In this document: positions 1 through 9,868 of the stretch, piece by piece
Layout: each line of letters starts with the position of its first letter
Numbering within the stretch: the first letter of the stretch is position 1
DNA from: Trichostrongylus colubriformis
Taxonomy: Eukaryota; Nematoda; Chromadorea; Rhabditida; Trichostrongylidae
Direction of reading: 5' to 3'
DNA: 64,000 nucleotides
Assembly (NCBI GenBank): GCA_963978905.1
Contig: OZ022257.1
Span: forward strand, 36,175,919-36,239,918
The notes under the pieces: generated by a model
Database searches by the model: none
The model's input: only the letters and a program-made list of their open reading frames with translations
What the model was told of the DNA's origin: nothing
Made by a program: the position numbers and the translations under genes

Positions 1-660
1 TTGAGGAAAGTCTGTGTGGTTCATGGGTTGTCTAGTTGATATTAGGAGAAACCTGTAATAGCATATATCCGAAGGCAGTGGCAGGGGTACAGTGTAGTTA
101 AGGCTGAATATGGAGAGATCATTGAATACTATAGCGCATGTGCTTATCAGAACGAAAGTGAATAAAAAGTAAAATGGAGCGTGTAAAAACTCTAGGAACA
201 GGACTCCCTTCCCACCACTAATTAGGAAAGGAGGTGGACTTTGCTAGCGAATGAGGTGGGCCACGTCAAGACAAGGGCAACGGCTGAAAAAGACGGCTCT
301 ATGAAGACCGGCTGCCCTCTTTTTCATTGGAAATTTTTCCACACTTAGTGTTCCAGACCCTTAGCATTCATTTTTGATCTCATTACCCATAGATATCCTA
401 GACCTGTAACTTTTATTAGAATTACTTACTTTAGGAGTTCTCACTACTCACAAAACCCTCATCACTGTCTATAACTCTGGAGCAAATGAATGTCCCGGTA
501 ATTGAGGCATATAAATGTCTCAACCGTCAATCCCCACCTTTTTGTGTGTTTTGGGATTACATTCGCGAAAATTCGATGAGAGGTATGACAAAAGTCAAAA
601 AGTTTCCGAGATCCAAATTGCGAAAACAATAATCTGGTCGCCCAATGGAAATGTAAATGA
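1..660. other. unassigned AT-rich sequence
   Basis: I see no coding signature, RNA gene or element boundary here. The open frames on the minus strand at 462-896 run through low-complexity sequence and a 44-bp tandem repeat and have no recognisable motif, so I do not call them genes. Confidence 0.4.
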
Positions 661-745
661 ATGCCTTGTGTAGTGCGGCAGCGAAATAAGGGAATAAAAA
701 GGCAATGCCTTGTGTAGTGCGGCAGCGAAATAAGGGAATAAAGGC
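661..745. repeat. 44-bp tandem duplication
   Basis: The block starting ATGCCTTGTGTAGTGCGG at 661 is repeated at 705, giving a period of 44 bp with near identity over two copies. It causes the repeated peptide seen in all minus-strand open frames here, which is why those frames look like duplicated protein. Confidence 0.85.
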
Positions 746-1014
746 GGCATACTCGAGACTTGGAATCTTGATGGCTCTCGATGAGGATGGAGTTTTGCGG
801 TGCACCACATTGAAGAGTAGCGATGGAAGCCACACAAATCTGTGGTACGTGAAATAATTTCATGCCAGTGAAATGTGCGATAGACTGATCAACCACTTTA
901 GGTCACGCGGGGAAGCAGCAGTACTTAGCGTGTAGCCAATACACAACGGTACTCGCAAGGCATTTGACGCAGGCGGCGGTTATCTGCTCTTATGGAGGTG
1001 ATACGCAGTTAAAG

Positions 1015-1437
1015 GAACCGGAAGAGGGGGAAGGAAGTGAAGTGTATCTTGAAACACTCTTCTCTATGAACGAACATTTGAGCTCAGAAACGGCTATGTG
1101 TACGGAAAATCGCGATAAAAAAGGCGTCTTTTGGGTGCTATTGCGATTTTTACACGCTTCACCTCGAACTGCGCGATTCAAACGGCAAGACGTCACTGTA
1201 ATTTGATGCCGCGTAGGGCGAAATTGATTTCTTTCATGATTATGTTAAACAAGACGCACAACAAGAAGCAAGTGAAACATTGAGAGGGAGAATAAACGAA
1301 AGAGAAAAAGGTGGTTACGGTAAGAAATACTCGATGATTTCACATTCGAGTCTTGGCAAGGCGTTGTGTGTGCAAAGTAACGAACTACAGGCCACCGTGA
1401 CTCACACCGTAAGCCAAAGTTGCCCTCTTCCGGTGTC
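1015..1437 (-). mobile_element. TTAA-associated ~0.43 kb dispersed repeat, copy 1
   Basis: The left end reads TTAA then AGGAACCGGAAGAGGGGG at about 1010-1031, and the right end near 1425-1437 reads CCCTCTTCCGGTGTC, the inverted form. Related copies lie near 7286, 16790, 30000, 35706 and 63421. The interior shares blocks with those copies in reverse orientation, for example the pattern around AAAGTTGCCCTC. The right TTAA is degraded. It encodes no recognisable protein and is probably a non-autonomous DNA element of a TTAA-targeting superfamily (piggyBac-like or Kolobok-like). That assignment is inference. Confidence 0.6.
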
Positions 1438-2860
1438 AGCGCGCACTCGCATGTGGGTGGTGCTCGAAATTTGTTGAGCAGCACAGGGCTTTGTGGAGGT
1501 TACAGTGCACGACTTCCATTGGGAGCTAGGCCGCAGAATACCGATGTCACGGTAACGGTCGTCATTTTCACGGTTACCAAGCACTGTCGTTTTCTCGGTA
1601 TTCAAATCGCTTGTGCTGCCTTAGAATGTCCACGGCTATCGAACCGCAGAATAAATAATGCGAGCTTAGGAAGTTTATGCAGAAAAATGATTAGCATAGT
1701 GAGGATTCATTGACGCATCTCACAGTAGCTTGCGTGAAGTTATGTGTATCATGCCCAATGGTGCGAGCTCATAGAGACAAAGAGCGGCATTAGAAGCTGA
1801 AGCTTCTGAATGTCCGGAAACCTCAGCAGCTACGGTCAGTTTCCATCATGGGATGCGATTCAGCCTTCCTGTTGAAAAGCAAGATCGAGGTGGTTGACGT
1901 ATTCGGAGTACACGCAGAAGCCTGTGCTGGGAAACATATTTATTAGGATTGAGGACAGCCATGCCAAGTTTTGGGAACACTCCCTTCCTAAAAGCGTTAG
2001 GTGCTGCATTGCCCGTTAGGCGCGCGAGTTTCTGACAAACAAACTAATTACAGCAGATTGAATAAAGGCCGTTGCACTCCACAAAAACGATAGAAGCTGA
2101 GAATGGCACCCAACAACAGATTATTTCGCAAGAAAGCATGAGTGCCTCATTCTCAACACTTTTCAATGCCGGAAATGGAAAATGCGAGAGTATACGCTCA
2201 GATTTGCACACCATTCAGACCACGTCAGGCGCCATATTTCGTGAAAGCTTCAGAAGAGGAAATTATGGTATACCTAGTCTGAGCCAGTTTTTAAAAATAC
2301 ATAAACAGAGGTCAGGAAGAGGTTTTTAGTGGGTCAACGTTTAGTGAGGTTGTGTGTCAACGTACCGTTTCCTGAGCTGACCGTCGAACCACCTGGCTCA
2401 CCCTCATTATTATTTGATAAATCATCGCAATATTTCTTCCATCCGTCCTATTTTCTACATGGCTCAACTTGCTCAAGTGTTGTGTTTCTTTATGATGTTG
2501 TCTATTGTTATTTGATATGTCAAACGGCATGCTTCAACCAAAAGGGAAGTAATTGCAAGAAGAATGCTCCAAAAAGAAACAGGGACCAATGAAAGAGAAA
2601 TAAAGGAAACAAGATATTCAACCTCCAAGGAAATCATTAGATGAATGGCACTCTGGAGCAGAAAGCAGCACGAGGGTTGAGGATTAGTGTATGCCAATCG
2701 AGAAAATAAATGCTCCAACAGCACACTGTCGGTTTATGCCCTAGTAAACATTCCCAACTCTCCAGTGCCTGCACCAGTAGACCTTCAACCAGAATGCACA
2801 TCAGCCGACTGTGATGCCCTTCGCCACATGAGGGGTCACAGGAGTTTACCGCAACTCTGA
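1438..2860. other. unassigned intergenic sequence
   Basis: I see no gene or bounded element. An 85-codon plus-strand frame at 2072-2329 and an 87-codon one at 2329-2592 carry no motif I recognise and have unbiased third positions, so they are left uncalled. Confidence 0.4.
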
Positions 2861-2868
2861 TACACGAG
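2861..2868. repeat. left 8-bp target-site duplication
   Basis: TACACGAG immediately precedes the left inverted end of the 2869-4816 element and is repeated exactly at 4817-4824 after the right end. Confidence 0.8.
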
Positions 2869-3128
2869 CAGGGTCAAGCGTCCAGTTGAGGGAAATTTTC
2901 AAAAAATACGACCCCCCCCCAAAAAAGGAGCCCCCAATACGACCCGCCCTTTTACGTCTGCGATTGTTAGTTTTGAATTTGCTGCAATTTGTTGGATATC
3001 AATAAAGGTTTTTTTGATGTTAACACAGTTTTTATCAAAAAACAGCATCGCATGGCGAAGAAAACGCCCTCTCTCCTTCCCTCCCACCCCCTTTGTTTTA
3101 TTGCTGGCGAACAAGCCTCCGGTATTCA

Positions 3129-3359
3129 ATGGCAGACCGCAGCGGCAACAGCACCCAGTCCTCCGAACGGCTCATCCAAGTCGACATTGGCGACTTCGTC
3201 GCCACCTTCCTCGCCGCCATCGAGAGCCTCCGCAACCGCGTACGTCTCCTGGAACGCTCGGTCTTCATCCTCCTACAAGACCGCAGGAGAGCAGCCAACG
3301 ACGACAACACGACCGAGCCGGACGACGACGACGACAGCGACACCGACCACCTTTCGTAA
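3129..3359 (+). CDS. small C3-rich acidic/coiled-coil protein inside the hAT-like element
   Basis: The frame gives 76 residues from the ATG at 3129 to TAA at 3357-3359. I chose this ATG because the codon bias begins here; the upstream in-frame ATG at 3093 adds 12 residues of unbiased sequence. Third positions are overwhelmingly C or G in this frame (long runs of GAC, CTC, GCC, ATC, CGC codons), while the surroundings are AT-rich, which is a strong sign of selection on this frame. The protein has a Ser/Thr-rich N-terminus, a hydrophobic amphipathic stretch at about residues 17-46 with leucine/isoleucine spacing suited to a coiled coil, a basic RRR patch near 50, and a C-terminus of consecutive aspartates. 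I do not recognise the family. It may be an accessory or captured gene, or one exon of a longer gene. A 241-codon overlapping frame (2989-3714) is judged a shadow. Confidence 0.5.
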   Translation: MADRSGNSTQSSERLIQVDIGDFVATFLAAIESLRNRVRLLERSVFILLQDRRRAANDDNTTEPDDDDDSDTDHLS

Positions 3360-3783
3360 TGGAAGAAAGGCAAACTTCAAAATCAACCTAACAATAAATG
3401 GTGTGCTACCGCCTGGTATGCCACCAGTTCCCGCTGCTGGTTTAGCTGGAACTGAATCAGTAATAATGAAGGCACGAGACAAGTCTAGAAATGATCCAGA
3501 AAGGGCTCTCGATCAAAAAAACAAAAACAAAAGACTGTTACCTTTGAAGTTTCGTTTCAGGCGACGGGCGACCGCCCCTTTCGGGCGACGTGCGAAGCGG
3601 TCGCGTTGGAGCGCGTTATCTTATTATCACCCCATACTAAATTCCGACATTCTTAAAACATTTCAAACTTTACCTAGAGCCCATCTTTCAAGCAGCTGTA
3701 AATTGTTTTCCTAATAACTTCTTTAGACCTATCTATTGGCCGCTTGCTTTCCCTAATGGTTGCTTAGTTCTCGATATGGAATT

Positions 3784-4141
3784 CCAGTTGAGGGTTAGTT
3801 GAGGGGAATTTCGGAGTGTTTCACTTCAAATGGCCATAACTTCCTTCAAACTTAACCGCATGAGTCCGTTTTGGTGAAGCAGGGTCTGCTAGGTTGTCGC
3901 TTTCGAATGACTACCTGAGCTATGCCATATCTTCAAAACGAAGGAAGTTATTTTGAGAGAAGCCAGTTGAGGGCCAGTTGAGGGGAATTTCGGAGTGTTT
4001 TACTTCAAATGACCATAACTTCCTTCAAACTTAACTATATGAGTTCGTTTGGGTGAAGCAGAGTCTGCGAGGTTTTTGCTTTCGAATGACTACCTGAGCT
4101 ATGCCACACCTCTGAAACGAAGCAAGAAAAATTCAGAAAAG
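3784..4141. repeat. 179-bp tandem duplication within the hAT-like element
   Basis: The unit starting CCAGTTGAGGG at 3784 repeats at 3963, and a partial third start appears at about 4142. The copies share the blocks GGGGAATTTCGGAGTGTTT and CATAACTTCCTTCAAACTTA with few differences. The unit begins with the same GTTGAGG motif seen next to the element ends, so it may have arisen by duplication of a subterminal segment. Confidence 0.85.
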
Positions 4142-4824
4142 CTAGTTGAGGGGACCTTTTTTTCGTCGAATTTGCGAGATCTTCCCACGAATCTTCCCAA
4201 AAATCGATTCATTGTTGCTGAAATTTTTCCAGTATGCATCCTTCGCTCTCGAAGGCCTAGTGGAAAGGCGAGAAGCGTCGGTCAGCTTTTCTGTGGGATG
4301 CGCCATGCATGAGGATTTCATCCACTTTCTCAATGGATACAAACGTTTTTCCGGTCCACATAGTGGCCGCCAACACTAGGTTACGTACTTACGGTCGTAG
4401 TAAGGTATGGAAGAAGTTCATATCAGCTAATTTTCCTTTTTCAACTTATAGTTTTTGGAGTATTCATCCACGGCGATACCCGTGGATAGATGCCGCTTCC
4501 CACGGCTAATCGGTCAATTTCGAAGGTGTCTCTGTACGTGAATTCTGTGCCGGCGGACCAATGAAAGGTTCATTTACACTGGTTGGCTTCGTTGCGGATT
4601 GCGCCATGCATGAAGTTTCCATGATGATCGAGTTAAACTAGTTTCGGGTTCGAACCCAGTCAATCAGTTTTATCGTTTCTCACCTTACAATTTAGACCCT
4701 CAGTCTGAGAAATTCTGTTGGTCACTGTCTACCTCAACGATTACGACTCCCCCCCCTCCCAGCGGACCAAATACGACCCCCCCTGTTGAGGATTCCACAA
4801 CGGAGGCTTGACCCTGTACACGAG

Positions 4825-7050
4825 CCTACCGTCCACCCTCGCGGAAACAGCAAGTCACATCAAAGTAGAGAGCATGAGCAGTGAGGCAGACAGAAGAAAT
4901 CGAGTTTCAACTAAGGTTCTAGTATAAATTATAGATTCTAAGCTAAAATGTGTGCAGGATAGGCTCCTGATCGCGCCAAAGCTTTCGCCCAATACATTAG
5001 CAAACTGAACTCGGAAATCTACTTTGCAAAGGCTTCTGAAGCAAAAGAAGTGGGATGAACAAAGATCAGAGATAGAGAAGAACCAGAGACAAGGTGAAAA
5101 CATTCTATACTTATGACATAGTGTTGCACTCGAACTTTGTTTGCACCTGCGAATTCGAAAATTATAAGGATGAGGAGGAATGGCCAGAACGCTGTCTTAT
5201 CCAGGAGTCCATTTAGAAAATGGAAGATTACACAAAAAATCTCAGTGAAAATATAATTCATAGACTTCTCTCGCTACGCTGCTGCAATAGGATTTTCTAA
5301 AAAGGAGTATACGATGTGATGTTATAGCTACTCACCGAAGGAAAATGTATATGCTATAAATTAGTGAAAGAACTCCAAGCTAAAATATGTAATGTAATCT
5401 GTTTCTGGTATTTTGATTAGGAGGCTAGTCGAAGCGATATAAAGGGCCCTGTGCAGGTTGCTTGCGGAATACGGAAATCACCAGGACTCCTCCGTCGAGT
5501 GAATGCACCCCTCGGCTTGACTATTCGAGTCATCCAACTATTTATTATTCTTAAGGCCTAGAATTAGAATGCCCAGCAAAAACTGCATTTCCGACACCTG
5601 CTCATTTTCGCTTACCACCGAAGTGAAGAGCCCACCTGAGCCGCTGAGTACAGCTGCAACGTTCACGAAAAAGGTGTTTTAGGCTACCTTAGAGACGTAC
5701 AAAAAATCTTTGTTGAATGAAGTTATACGTACTTTGTCAAAGAGCAAAGAAAACGTGTGAACCTAAACATTTATAAAAACCAAACGAAATTATTCTACAA
5801 CCAAATATACAAAAAGCTGCAATGAAAAGATGCTGCCAATCGAAGACCGTGTATGCCACTGAGGGACGAATCGTGTAGCGCCATTTAGGAAGTACAGATA
5901 ATGAAGGATAAGGTTTTGGAGTTAATCAATCCCTCCTGTGGGACGCCCCGCGCATTCCAGTTCCATTCAGAGATTCGCAGTAGCAGGTGAATGCGATTTA
6001 GCTTTTGACCGATACCATGACTTGCAGCAACTATAAGCTAGCACTTCATCCACCCAGACGAGTCTGGTAATAATTCACCCACTCCGAAGAGACGGGGGGG
6101 GGCTTGGATGGCTTGGGCAGGCGTTGGTGTGTTATTTATCCCCCGCATCATAATAGTGGGATTCGCCCCACTTGTCGTTGCATGAATTCTCCACGATGTA
6201 CAAGCATAATAGCACAAGTATATGAATTAGCAACAATGTTGGCCATTGCTGGGAAATTGCACGGGTCATCATCGCATTTAAAAGTGTTGACGATCTTTAG
6301 TAAAATTCGAGTGCATGGCGCACACTCAAGTTGGTTATAAGCGCAGTCTGTACACATCTAACATTCATAATGATAGGTGGATTTCGAAAAGGAACTTGAA
6401 AGGCCGTTTGTACAGTTCCGTGGGGATGAAAATGGAAGCGTTTAATCCACTTAGACTGGCATTGGCGCTTCAGGAGCCCGCTACAGAATCTCGCAGTCGT
6501 TTTCGAAAGCTACACGGGTAAAGAAGCAGCAAAGAAGATTTTCATCGTGTTGTTAACTATACGTTTCGATTTTGATGAGATTTAGCAATGAAACGAAATG
6601 GCCCCTGAGGAGTTCAGCTGGCTGATACTAGAACACTGGTGAGGAATGCAGAAAGGCTATCAACATGACTCGTAATCTACATATGCTATGCTCCGTGCTG
6701 TAGTTTGACATACAATTTGCCATTCATAGAGATGGTTTCGAAAAAAAGCTGATAGCACATAGAAAAATAAATAGAAAAGAATAAACGAAAACTGATATCA
6801 TAGAGAAAAGGCTGGTTTACTTCTCGGAAGAAAGCTAATATCGCACTGCCGCGGAGATTATGACTGAAACATTCAGCAGGAGCGCTCATGAAGCAGTTTT
6901 TTTGCCTTCGAAAAGAAGACATTAATGCAGATCGCATACATTTGTTAAAGCCAAAAAAGTGCTGTGGAAAAACCTACATTAGTCAAGTAATATTCGTTCC
7001 TACGGAGAACCATTTCTGGTGTAATCGTTAAACTGTTTTTATTTTAATCT
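4825..7050. other. mostly unassigned sequence, with possible coding relics
   Basis: There is no complete gene. The plus-strand frame near 4849-5100 reads as protein-like charged sequence broken by several stops, and a better relic lies at 5569-5760 (separate entry). A block at about 5940-6010 recurs inverted at 43919-44000, so it is part of a dispersed repeat. The rest shows no structure I can name. Confidence 0.35.
5569..5760 (+). pseudogene. possible broken coding relic, family unknown
   Basis: An ATG at 5569 opens a frame of 63 codons to TGA at 5758, interrupted by one TAG at 5680. Residue composition before and after the stop is protein-like: Ser/Thr/Pro-rich first, then a charged, Lys/Glu/Leu-rich helix-like segment. 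I cannot match it to a family. It could be a retroelement gag relic, or chance. Confidence 0.2.
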
Positions 7051-7059
7051 TTAAACGGT

Positions 7060-7258
7060 ACTATTGCAATAAGGGACATCCCACTACGGACATATTTTTA
7101 CCTAAGCCTAGAAGGGGAAGGAAACCCTTTCTCTCTGCCATTGAAGCCTAGGCAAAAATATACGCCTAATTGTGCAGATTTACCTCGGAAAATCCCTCCA
7201 ATATGCCTATAGGTGCAGATTTTTATAAGGCGCCCTCTTCCTTTTTGCGATAGCACTC
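7060..7258 (+). mobile_element. ~200-bp MITE, copy 1
   Basis: The left end resembles TATTGCAATAAGGGACATCC and the right end is CTCTTCCTTTTTGCGATAGCA, forming imperfect inverted ends. The interior contains CCCACTACGGACATA and ACCTAAGCCTAG. A second copy lies at 11195-11393 in the opposite orientation. There is no coding capacity. The target duplication is not clear. Confidence 0.55.
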
Positions 7259-7285
7259 ATTAAATTTTATATGATAAAGATACCG

Positions 7286-7815
7286 GGAGGTGGCAACTTT
7301 GGCTCACAGTAAAACGCACATTAATGCTTGCAGTTTGTTAGGTTGCAGACATTGCAAACGGGACACATTGTATGACGTCGAATGTGAATTCAATGGATTT
7401 TTATTTTACCACGAACTTCTTTTTTCTTACCCTTTCGCTTATTCTCCCACTCATTGTTCACTTAATTGCTGTTCGTTATTTCACCTATTTCCCATCATCT
7501 GTTCACTTAATTGCTGTTTCCCTTTTCACTTATTTCACATCATCTGTTCACTTGATTGCTGCTTGTTTTTTCACTGATTTCACATCATCGTGAATGAATG
7601 AGTACATCCTACGAGATAATAAATGACATCTTCTACAGCGAGCATCTCAGAAAGTTGATGTCGTTCGAAGAGATAGCGGGAGATGCGTATACAGAACACA
7701 ATGTCGCGTTTTTGAATTCGGGTTCTCCTATCGATTATTGCTTCTAACCTTGAATGTTCGTTTCAAAAGGATCAGTTCTTCATAGTTTCTTCTTTCTCCG
7801 ATCCCTCCCGATATC
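7286..7815 (+). mobile_element. TTAA-associated dispersed repeat, copy 2
   Basis: It starts ACCGGGAGGTGGCAACTTTGG and ends GATCCCTCCCGATATC, the degraded inverted ends of this family; the flanking TTAA has decayed to ATAA on the left. Interior blocks match the copy at 30000-30385 in reverse, including ATGAATGAATGA and a 'GGGTTCTCC' segment. It holds a local tandem expansion at 7461-7590, where a 44-46-bp unit around TTCACTTAATTGCTG occurs three times. The 95- and 73-codon frames here are products of that expansion. Confidence 0.6.
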
Positions 7816-7911
7816 TATAATCTAGTTGTTGCAGGGGAAAACAAGCATACTCTTGTGCGCCAGCAGCAAGCAATAAGCACACCGTTTTGTGTATATATAT
7901 ACAGATATGTA

Positions 7912-8890
7912 TTAGGTTGTCGCATTGAAACTTTCACTTCAATAACAAAAAATCCAGTTCAGGTTATTTACAATACAATCAGATCGATTCCATTAGAATC
8001 AATAACTCTCTGCTAACGATGAGGTAGTTCTAATATGCCATTACGGTAAAAATCAGATGACTTAGAAGCGAAAAATTTCGCAAGGCCGGATTCGAGGTCC
8101 TCTCGAGAATCGGATTGTTTCTCAGCTAGGAACGCCTTCAGAGAGCGGAAGAGGTGGTAGTCTGTTGGGGCTAGGGCGAGTAGTAGGGTGTGCAACGGTA
8201 GTCCAGCCCAAACTCAGGATTTTTTGGCGAGTGACTGTAGCTAGATGGGGTCTGGCATTGTCATGCAAAAAGTAAATCCAATTCTGCTGCGTTCTTAGTT
8301 TATCGCTCGGGCGATCCAGCTGTTCACAGTGATATTCCTTGGTGACAGTAGTATTGTGCGGTAGCAGCTCCCAGTGAATCACTCCGCGCATATTCCACCA
8401 GACAGAAAACATCACCTTCCGAGCCCCTTGTTCAGGTCGTGGTGTTTGCACTCCTTTCTCGCCTTCTCCGGCCATTGGCGGCTGCGACTATGGTTGACGT
8501 ACATAACCCATGATTCATCACCAGTAACCAAATTGGAGAGTTAGCTCGAGTTCCTGTGTGCGGACAGGTTTGCCATGCAGGCCTCGATGCGCTGCCGCTG
8601 ATGGGTTGCAGTCAGTTGATAGGGTGTCCAAGATCCTCATTTCTGCGACCTTCCCATTTGATGAAGATGTCTAGCTATTGCGGAGTGATGACACTGAGAT
8701 GTCTTCGCCAGATCGCGGGTAGAACATCTGGGGTCCTTCTCTACAGCTTCGCGTAGGCGTTCCAGATCGATGGTTACACTGCGTCCGGGGTGTGGTGAGT
8801 CTTCAAACTCGTAATCCCCATAGTCGAACTTGTTGAACCAGTTCAAGGCTGTCTTGTAGGAGGGGCTGCACTCGCCCATCATATTGCAAA
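7912..8890 (-). mobile_element. truncated mariner element
   Basis: Its transposase 3' end carries a mariner-type terminus, TTAGGTTGTCGCATTG at 7912, next to TA at 7910-7911. No matching terminus is found beyond 8890, so the 5' end of the element (high coordinates) is missing. The interior is a minus-strand transposase pseudogene. Confidence 0.8.
8013..8882 (-). pseudogene. mariner transposase pseudogene, frameshifted
   Basis: Three minus-strand frames join the family order. The segment at 8637-8882 carries the second part of the DNA-binding region (WFNKF, then a GRS linker and HTH-like residues). The segment at 8122-8475 has VMFSVWW and HDNARPH, the second catalytic aspartate. The segment at 8013-8195 has APTDYHLFRSL, the third catalytic aspartate region, and ends GILELPHR. 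At least two frame shifts and a missing N-terminus make it inactive. Family assignment rests on these D,D34D mariner motifs. Confidence 0.8.
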
Positions 8891-8937
8891 TGTTCAGTCG
8901 GCTAAGTATGTCTGTCTGTCTGTGGTGCGTCTGTCAC

Positions 8938-9170
8938 GAAATTCATATCTCGCGTCGCAGTAGAGCTGGGACCCTAATTTTTAGAGTGACGTAGGGGGTG
9001 GTAAGAAGACATTAATGGTGGGGGAACGGAAGTGATAGCAACTGATAAGGGTCCTCGATAAGGGTCCTGATAAAGAGCCTCGAAAGGCTAATGGCGGGAA
9101 ATTCATATCTCGCGTTGTAGCAAAGTTGGGACTGATTTTTTAAAGTAATATGGGCGGTAGTATCCTACTG
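8938..9170. repeat. 160-bp-spaced direct repeat
   Basis: GAAATTCATATCTCGCG at 8938 recurs at 9098 and similarity continues for about 60 bp. This looks like a local duplication, followed directly by another one at 9178. Confidence 0.6.
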
Positions 9171-9177
9171 TAGATAA

Positions 9178-9568
9178 GCTCCGCCCACTGTGGGCGGGGC
9201 GTGCACTGCGATGTTCCGTTTTCAGACCGAAAATTGGTAATTGGGTTCCGATGTGCCCCAAACGTGGGGGGGAAGATGGATGTAGGTTAGCGATGAGTTT
9301 CTGAAGGTCAAGAGAGAGTTCTGGGCACAGTGGCGGAGTGTGTGTGTGGGGTGGGCGGAGCTTGGATATTACACGATAAACGAACTGTGGAGATGGGGAC
9401 AAGTTTGGGATGGGTAGGGCATGGCACAAGAAGTAAAGACCATACATTGACCAAGTCAAGGTCCGCTCACGTTGGGCGGGGCGTGCACTGAAATATTCTG
9501 TTTTCAGATCGAAAATTGTTAATTGGGTTCCAATGTGCCCCAAACGTTGGGAGAAGATGGATTTACTT
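9178..9568. repeat. pair of ~105-bp direct repeats, 282 bp apart
   Basis: A block around GGGCGGGGCGTGCACTG at 9192 recurs at 9474, with matching flanks through GAAAATTG and TGTGCCCCAAACG. GC-rich starts and AT-rich ends occur in both copies. It explains the self-similar 146-codon minus-strand frame at 9103-9543, which I do not call. Confidence 0.75.
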
Positions 9569-9605
9569 CAGGGATGAGCTCCTGACATAAGATTCTTTCA
9601 TGTAT

Positions 9606-9868
9606 AACCAGTTGGCTGGCGCACACTACTGCGCGCGATTCATGTCTACGTGCAAAATGGGTTCAATGAAAAGCGACTCATCTATATTACTGCCAAAAGC
9701 TTTCTTATCACGTCACCTCTCCAGCTTCTTTGCAATTTGAAAGCTCAGCTGAAAGCAGAGGAAAACAGTCCTCCCTATTCGACGAACAACGGTGGTCATG
9801 TCGATCAAACCCATTTTGCACAACATCGCCATGAATCGCGCACAGTAGTGTGCGCCGGCCAATTGGTA
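9606..9868. mobile_element. hairpin MITE, ~262 bp
   Basis: The left arm ACCAGTTGGCTGGCGCACAC and the right arm, the inverse of ACCAATTGGCCGGCGCACAC, are about 60 bp long and continue through the GCGCGATTCATG and CAAAATGGGTT blocks. The central ~130 bp is unpaired. No clean target duplication is seen. There is no coding capacity. Confidence 0.7.

Larger units (their letters stand above)
2869..4816. mobile_element. hAT-like DNA element with 8-bp TSD
   Basis: The ends are inverted repeats: CAGGGTCAAGCGTCC at 2869 and its near mirror GGAGGCTTGACCCTG ending 4816. They are flanked by a perfect 8-bp direct repeat TACACGAG at 2861-2868 and 4817-4824. An 8-bp target duplication with CAGG-type ends is the usual signature of hAT-superfamily elements. 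Just inside each end are two TACGAC motifs followed by C-runs (left 2907 and 2938, right 4742 and 4772), about 30 bp apart at both ends. GTTGAGG motifs recur at 2885, 3787, 3966, 4145 and 4783. No hAT transposase or BED/RNase-H-fold segment is visible, so it is non-autonomous, or its transposase has been lost or replaced. It contains a C3-rich open frame at 3129-3359 and a 179-bp tandem duplication. Confidence 0.75.

Noticed and set aside
462..896. 144-codon minus-strand frame
   Set aside because: It crosses the 44-bp tandem repeat, has no domain and shares its length with overlapping frames of equal quality.
2989..3714. 241-codon plus-strand frame, the longest in the window
   Set aside because: Over 3129-3359 the third-position bias belongs to the other frame; this one owes its length to the GC-rich stretch and low-complexity Thr/Pro/Ser codons.
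4637..4665. tRNA-like T-loop (GGGTTCGAACCC)
   Set aside because: It is a short self-complementary string; no acceptor stem, D-arm or anticodon arm can be placed upstream.
7290..7593. 95- and 73-codon frames with repeated peptides
   Set aside because: They result from a 44-46-bp tandem expansion inside a TTAA-family repeat.
9103..9543. 146-codon minus-strand frame with internal repetition
   Set aside because: It is explained by the 282-bp-spaced direct repeat; no domain.
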